Origin: Dirofilaria immitis
Taxonomy: Eukaryota > Nematoda > Chromadorea > Rhabditida > Onchocercidae
Reading direction: 5' to 3'
Assembly (NCBI GenBank): GCA_024305405.1
Contig: JAKNDB010000105.1
Coordinates: forward strand, 3,533,501 to 3,597,500
DNA length: 64,000 nucleotides
Below are positions 59,549 to 64,000 of the stretch, piece after piece; position 1 is the first letter of the stretch; every line of letters starts with the position of its first letter. The translations under genes were made by a program, and so were the position numbers. The notes beneath the pieces were generated by a model. The model did not search any database. It saw only the letters and a list, made by a program, of their open reading frames with translations, and was not told where the DNA came from.

Positions 59549-60470
59549 CCAGGATTTGCAACAGTTTTTGTGAACAAATCTAACTTTTCACTTTGAACCT
59601 TGTTCATCTGTGATTGCGGTAATATCAGTGCAACGGCTTCTCCTAAAAAATTTAGGATTTGCAGCAGTTCCATAAATATATGAATTCATCTATTTATTCG
59701 AAACATTCCCGAATCAACATGATAAATCTGTGACCCGAATATATTAATTTTGATAATATATATATGTATATAATTTTTAGATATTATAAATTCTGAATTA
59801 TTGTATTTTAAAGAATGTCATCTAAAAACTAATTTAAGAATTCAGTTTAACTCCAGTTTTTGCACGAATAAAATATATTGTGCCAAGTTTTTCATCCATC
59901 CTGCTTGCACTGTTTGATTAAAGTTGGTCAAACTCCACTCGAATATTAATAAGACTAACAAAAAAAAAGTGAAAATGAACGGAAACAACTTGAGTGTTAT
60001 TTCACAATTTCGCAAATGAAATGATAAAGTTGTTTACAATTAACATTGCCACTTTTTTAGCTGCTTGCTCAAATATAATTGCTCTACAAGCAAAATGTGA
60101 CTGCGATAGGAAAAGGTGAAAGACCAACCTAACCAATCACTTTTTTTGTTGAGATAATTTTGATAATGCAAAATGAGTCAGTGCAGCGCCCATCAAAAGA
60201 ATTGAATAAATTATGCATTAAGGGAAGAGTGAGTATCTACAAATTTTCATTCACTTTGGATATTAATTAAACTAGAACCATATCAAGAAGATACTTTCTT
60301 AGATAACGCTTTCGTATTCTAATGAATTGCGATATAATGCATTATATCTTGAAGGAACTTGATAAATTACTGTGAACTCACAGCCTTCCTGTTTTTTTCT
60401 TTTTTTTTGAAATATCTGAGTATGCAATGAATCAAGCATTATCAGCATTTCAATAGAACTTCAATTTCTA

Positions 60471-61322
60471 GCTGGCGTCTGAAACAGAAACCAATTTTTT
60501 GAAATGTATTTTCATCTTTTCTCCTATGAAATTAGTGACATCTAAGATATCGATCCTTCTTCAGTCTTACAAAGATTTCATTAAAAACAACTCTAGAGAA
60601 AAAGTGTTCAAAGAGTTCAAGAAATAACTTCCTAAATCATTTCAGAATCTATTTAAAAATTCTGGTGAATGTTACTTTGAACAAGATGATTAATTGAAAT
60701 AACTTACAGAAACAACAGCTGAGGATTCCGATGCAAATGTTCCTCTAATTTCATTATATGACATCTGAAAAGTACTGCTTGTGGATCCGATATCACAGTT
60801 ATAAATATCGTCGTAAATTCCTTGACTGATCTGCAAATGTTCTCGCTTAACTATATGCCACTTTAAAAATATAATTTGGAAGCGAATAATTTGAAAACGT
60901 TTAGTACATCTTCGTGGAATTTTCAGAATTATGTGTTGTTTAGAAATCAGAAATAACTTAAAATAGTATATCAACAGTAGTGAACAGAAACCCTCAACAC
61001 TGTCATAGAGATATGCGATGCAGTAAAACCATAAATTTAAATATTAAACTTTGTTTAACATGCACAGAAACCTCAAACATATTCGGATGATTGTAAAATT
61101 ATTAGATAATTTCTAGAGGATAAAAATTCAATTGACGTTATTGTTTTTAAACATGGATATCCTGCATAAATCTACTTTGGTCGATCGGACAAGATTTCTC
61201 ACAATCTTTCTATTCTAAAATATATTAAAAATCAGTTTTTGGAAAATTTTTTGCAAGAATCTTTTTTTTTAGAAAAGATGAAAATACATTTCAAAAAATT
61301 GGTATCTGTTTCAGACGCCAGC
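60471..61322. mobile_element. fold-back element with 52-bp terminal inverted repeats carrying a captured gene fragment
   Basis: Left arm 60471-60522 (GCTGGCGTCTGAAACAGA...) and right arm 61271-61322 are reverse complements over 52 bp with one mismatch (AGAAACC against AGATACC). Between and overlapping them is copy B (60502-61266) of the ELM2-SANT gene segment. The outer 31 nt of the arms are absent from copy A; the inner 21 nt are the first 21 nt of copy A, repeated in inverted form at the far end. So the right arm was made after, or by, acquisition of the gene fragment. No transposase is encoded. It resembles gene-capturing non-autonomous TIR elements (Pack-type) or hairpin-templated repair. 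No clear target-site duplication. Confidence 0.8.
60708..60830 (-). pseudogene. captured exon copy of the ELM2-SANT gene
   Basis: Identical over 123 nt (41 codons, ISQGIYDDIYNCDIG ... ESSAVVS) to exon 51558-51436 of the neighbouring gene. The TTTGCAG acceptor and GTAAGT donor are also kept. The surrounding 94-codon open frame is the same in both copies. It has no start or partner exons of its own gene here, so it is a gene fragment. It could act only if spliced into another minus-strand transcript. Confidence 0.85.
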
Positions 61323-61394
61323 AACTAGTTTGAACATATTGGCGCAGCGAAGACGATCGAAGTTTCATCCCTATTTTAGCTTACATTCTAGATT

Positions 61395-63284
61395 TCACAA
61401 ATGTTCGATGAGAGCATATACTTTAAACATTGCTACGTCATCTTTCTTATCGTCCAATGAACACCACGGAAGTGCACCACGTGTAACCTCGATTTGTTGA
61501 TAAAGCCATGATTCGATGTCATCTTTGCGACATGTTTCACGGCGTATGTGAGACGATAATGATGCGTATCGAACCGTACCTCGGAATCCAGCTGTCTATA
61601 TAATTCAATTTAAATTCTTAGTAGCCGATCGAATAATTTACAGTAATTCTCAATGTATGGATCAAAGTCTGAATTAAAAAAAAAAAAAGTATACAATTCC
61701 AAATTTCAAAGCTATTCTACAAACTTTTCTTGGAGGTCGGAATCGTCCATGTTCATCTAGATAGCTTCTGCACATCCCAAAGTCTAATATGTAAATTCGT
61801 CGCAATTCACTGAGTTTTCCACGTCCTGTTGCATAATTACTTGGTTTGATGTCACTGAAATATCAATTGCATCATCGAATTCAACATCATTTGTTTTGTC
61901 AAGATATCTAAATCAGATCCTGAGGAAAACTGAGTTTTTATGTGATAATGATAATTGTAAAGACCAGGAACCTCTTCCAGTTTTAGCAATTTGGGGATAA
62001 AATATTTGGTTATTTGAAAGAAAAAATCGAATTGTCTGCAAAAGAAATAATACTATGGAAACGAATCCTAAATTTGCCATTCAATAAAACTAATTTCAAA
62101 TTTTGAATTTAAATTATTTCGACAATTTTAAGCTTTTTCGAAAATGCGGAAGAGAAAACCGATGTAAAAATCCAATAGTATGAAGTTCTTCGATTGCTTC
62201 CAGACATTGAATTCCAACAGATAGCGCACAAACCATCGAAAATTTCTGTCCCGGTAACTTTTTTCTCATATCCTCCAAATAGGAATGTCTCAGATATCGA
62301 ATACATACGAGATTATTTGGTGAGCCAAGAATATGAAGGATTCTTTTCTTCTGAAGAATATCTATCACTTCAAAATACTTTAATTCTTTTACGATTGTTC
62401 CTTAATGACATCTTATTTAAATAAGTGATCATAATATGATTAAATTAAATATTCTGTTTGTCACAACTAACTAATATAAGTTTTTGCCAGTATTTTATTG
62501 ATCGAACTTAGAATCATAAACCAGCATGATCATCAGTAGTCCAGATATGACGTGACAAAGTCTAAATGACAGCCAATGAGAGATTATTATCAAGTTTAAT
62601 CAGTGCAGTTCATTACTGAAAAATTGTCTTTTCTAAGACATACTTGCAAGGAAAATCCGAAAAGTGTCATCACTAAATAGAAGCATTTTTTATAAATGCC
62701 TGTATCTCTGCAGGTACAGAAATGCTTACTTTTTCGTTCATTTGCTAATTTAAGCACATAAACTTCCATTTTCAACAGCTATAATTATTTACACTACTTA
62801 AGAAAAGAAAGGTCAAAGTATTATCTGTGATCAGAAATAATGAGAATCATGGTGAAAGACATAACCCTGCAAAAATGAACAAGAAATGAACTGCGAATTC
62901 CACTTAGAAATATAACTTGAATACGATGATATACTGAAAGCTCAACAATGGACTTCAATTATATTCGTATAGGCAAATATACGCGCTCAAAAGTTGCGAT
63001 TTAAAATCTCTTTCTCCAAAATATCGTACGAAAACTGACGAATTTACCTTGACTTTTTCCTTTAAGCTTTCTGTTTTCAGCGCATAAACCTCATTTCCCT
63101 TTGATACCTATACAAAAAATTGCTAATGTGATAAATACAAAAATAAAATAATATCATTTGAACATAGCTTGAAGAAGAAAAAATAATCGAATCGAAATAA
63201 TGGCGTAAAAACCTTATAGACTGATCCAAAACCACCTTCGCCCAATTTCTCAACAACCGTCCACTGATCAATTTTCTCACCTGA
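61395..63284 (-). CDS. TTBK/CK1-family protein kinase, nematode type, truncated C-lobe, 5' incomplete
   Basis: Exons on the minus strand: 63284-63213, 63107-63048, 62377-62160, 61854-61725, 61595-61395 (TGA). Phases agree at every junction. In order: WTVVEKLGEGGFGSVYK (Gly loop), EVYALKTES (ATP-binding Lys), FEVIDILQ (helix C region), SYLEDMRKKLPGQKFSM, HTIGFLHR then DIKPSNYATG (catalytic HRDIKPSN, split by an intron), ILDFGM (metal-binding DFG), RPPRK and TAGFRGTVRYAS (the activation segment of TTBK/CK1 kinases, no APE), DDIESWLYQQIEVTRGALPW. Such Ser/Thr kinases are greatly expanded in nematodes, often in the male germline. The frame stops about 20 residues after GALPW, so the last C-lobe helices are missing. 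A possible donor (TTTAAA, then GTATAT) at 61422 could continue into later exons. The element at 60471-61322 begins 73 bp beyond the stop. No start codon found; the first exon is probably further upstream. Confidence 0.85.
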
Positions 63285-64000
63285 CTAAAGTCTAATAATG
63301 TCCACCATTTGATCGTAAATCTTATGGCTGCCACTCTACATGAATAGATAATAAATAAAGGCGGATCTGATGCAAAGGCTGCCTCTTTATTGCTCTTTTA
63401 GAGGGCAATATTGTCAATAATATGTAAATTTTTTTATATATTACATTTATGGGACAGTTCTATAATCTATGCTTGAAATAGAACAATTGAATAAGCTTAA
63501 TAACGTAAATTCTTTCTCTTTCTTTCCAGTGTCCGAATATGCAGTGAATCAAACATTATCAGCCTACCGTGTTATATATACATAATAATACAAATAGATC
63601 CTTTCATTTGGCAAATCGCGTCAATTTTGCATGGTTTGCCATAAAGGAGAAAATCCATCTAGAAACGTTGACTGTTGGTCGGTGAAATGATATATGGTGA
63701 GGAGGTTATGACACCTATTTAATTTAAAACTACGTACTTTAATTTTCAATAGTGTTCCGGAATCATAATTCTTAAGGCGATCTAATAAGAACTAAATAGA
63801 TTGCTTTTATTTTATTAGCTAAGCAATTCTGCGTAACATGCCAATAGGTTAATACAGTTACTCTCTTGATAGATCATGACGATCAATTTCTATCATCAGC
63901 TTTTAAATTTCAAGATTTTCCTAGGTGGTCTATCGTACCAAATTTGTCATGTAGTAGAATGTTTGCGAACTCTTCACAACTACACTATCCCGGTTTTTCT
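63285..64000. other. upstream flank of the kinase gene
   Basis: No certain exon. Probably holds the unfound 5' exon and promoter of the kinase, and perhaps the 3' end of another minus-strand gene. The segment 63523-63566 resembles 60396-60447 beyond the other side of the kinase (see findings). Confidence 0.4.

Larger units (their letters stand above)
57105..60470. other. upstream flank of the ELM2-SANT gene, no supported exon
   Basis: Likely holds that gene's promoter. AT-rich, with a CA-type run near 58220-58275, a GA-rich tract at 58720-58790 and several short duplications near 59.1-59.55 kb. A 33-codon open frame on the minus strand near 59560-59650 follows a TTTTTTAG acceptor but has no known motif. 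Confidence 0.5.

Noticed and set aside
63290..63330. MVDIIRL as the kinase N-terminus
   Set aside because: An in-frame TAG separates it from the Gly-loop exon; CTTTAG there is better read as a splice acceptor.

Overview
This 64 kb window is AT-rich nuclear DNA of an animal, most likely a parasitic nematode. The evidence is many small exons with GT-AG introns from about 74 nt to several kb, TTTCAG-type acceptors, pyrimidine-rich AG acceptors just upstream of start codons that look like trans-splice sites, and a worm-type TTBK/CK1 kinase. A clade III (spirurid/filarial-like) worm would fit, but that is inference. I see no operon, bacterial gene, rRNA, tRNA or CRISPR array.

Layout. (1) 1.26-5.84 kb, minus: a BTBD7-like protein with two BTB domains and a BACK-type region, 12-13 exons. 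(2) 5.84-18.24 kb: 12 kb with no exon I can support, holding two hairpin-forming inverted repeats. (3) 18.24-25.70 kb, plus: ELL, an RNA polymerase II elongation factor, 13 exons. (4) 25.7-31.46 kb: intergenic. (5) 31.46-36.06 kb, plus: RAB1, 7 exons. (6) 36.1-42.7 kb: intergenic, with tandem repeats and a MITE-like perfect inverted repeat. (7) 42.70-57.10 kb, minus: an ELM2-SANT-C2H2 nuclear protein of the TRERF1/MIDEAS/ZNF541 type, 17 exons over 14 kb. (8) 60.47-61.32 kb: a fold-back element with 52-bp terminal inverted repeats enclosing a nearly identical 765-bp copy of part of gene 7, including one whole exon with its splice sites. (9) 61.40-63.28 kb, minus: a TTBK/CK1-like kinase whose C-lobe stops early, directly beside that element.

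The five genes are unrelated housekeeping or regulatory loci: an adaptor, a transcription elongation factor, an ER-Golgi GTPase, a deacetylase-complex scaffold and a kinase. They do not form a pathway. The most interesting structure is the exon-carrying fold-back element. A second theme is technical but decisive for annotation. In four genes, conserved reading frames are restored only by adding one base to a short homopolymer (or, at one site, removing one), at about ten places including the near-invariant ETSAK region of RAB1. This points to systematic base-count errors in the draft sequence rather than gene decay. Exon limits below come from splice motifs, codon phase and recalled family conservation, not from transcript data.
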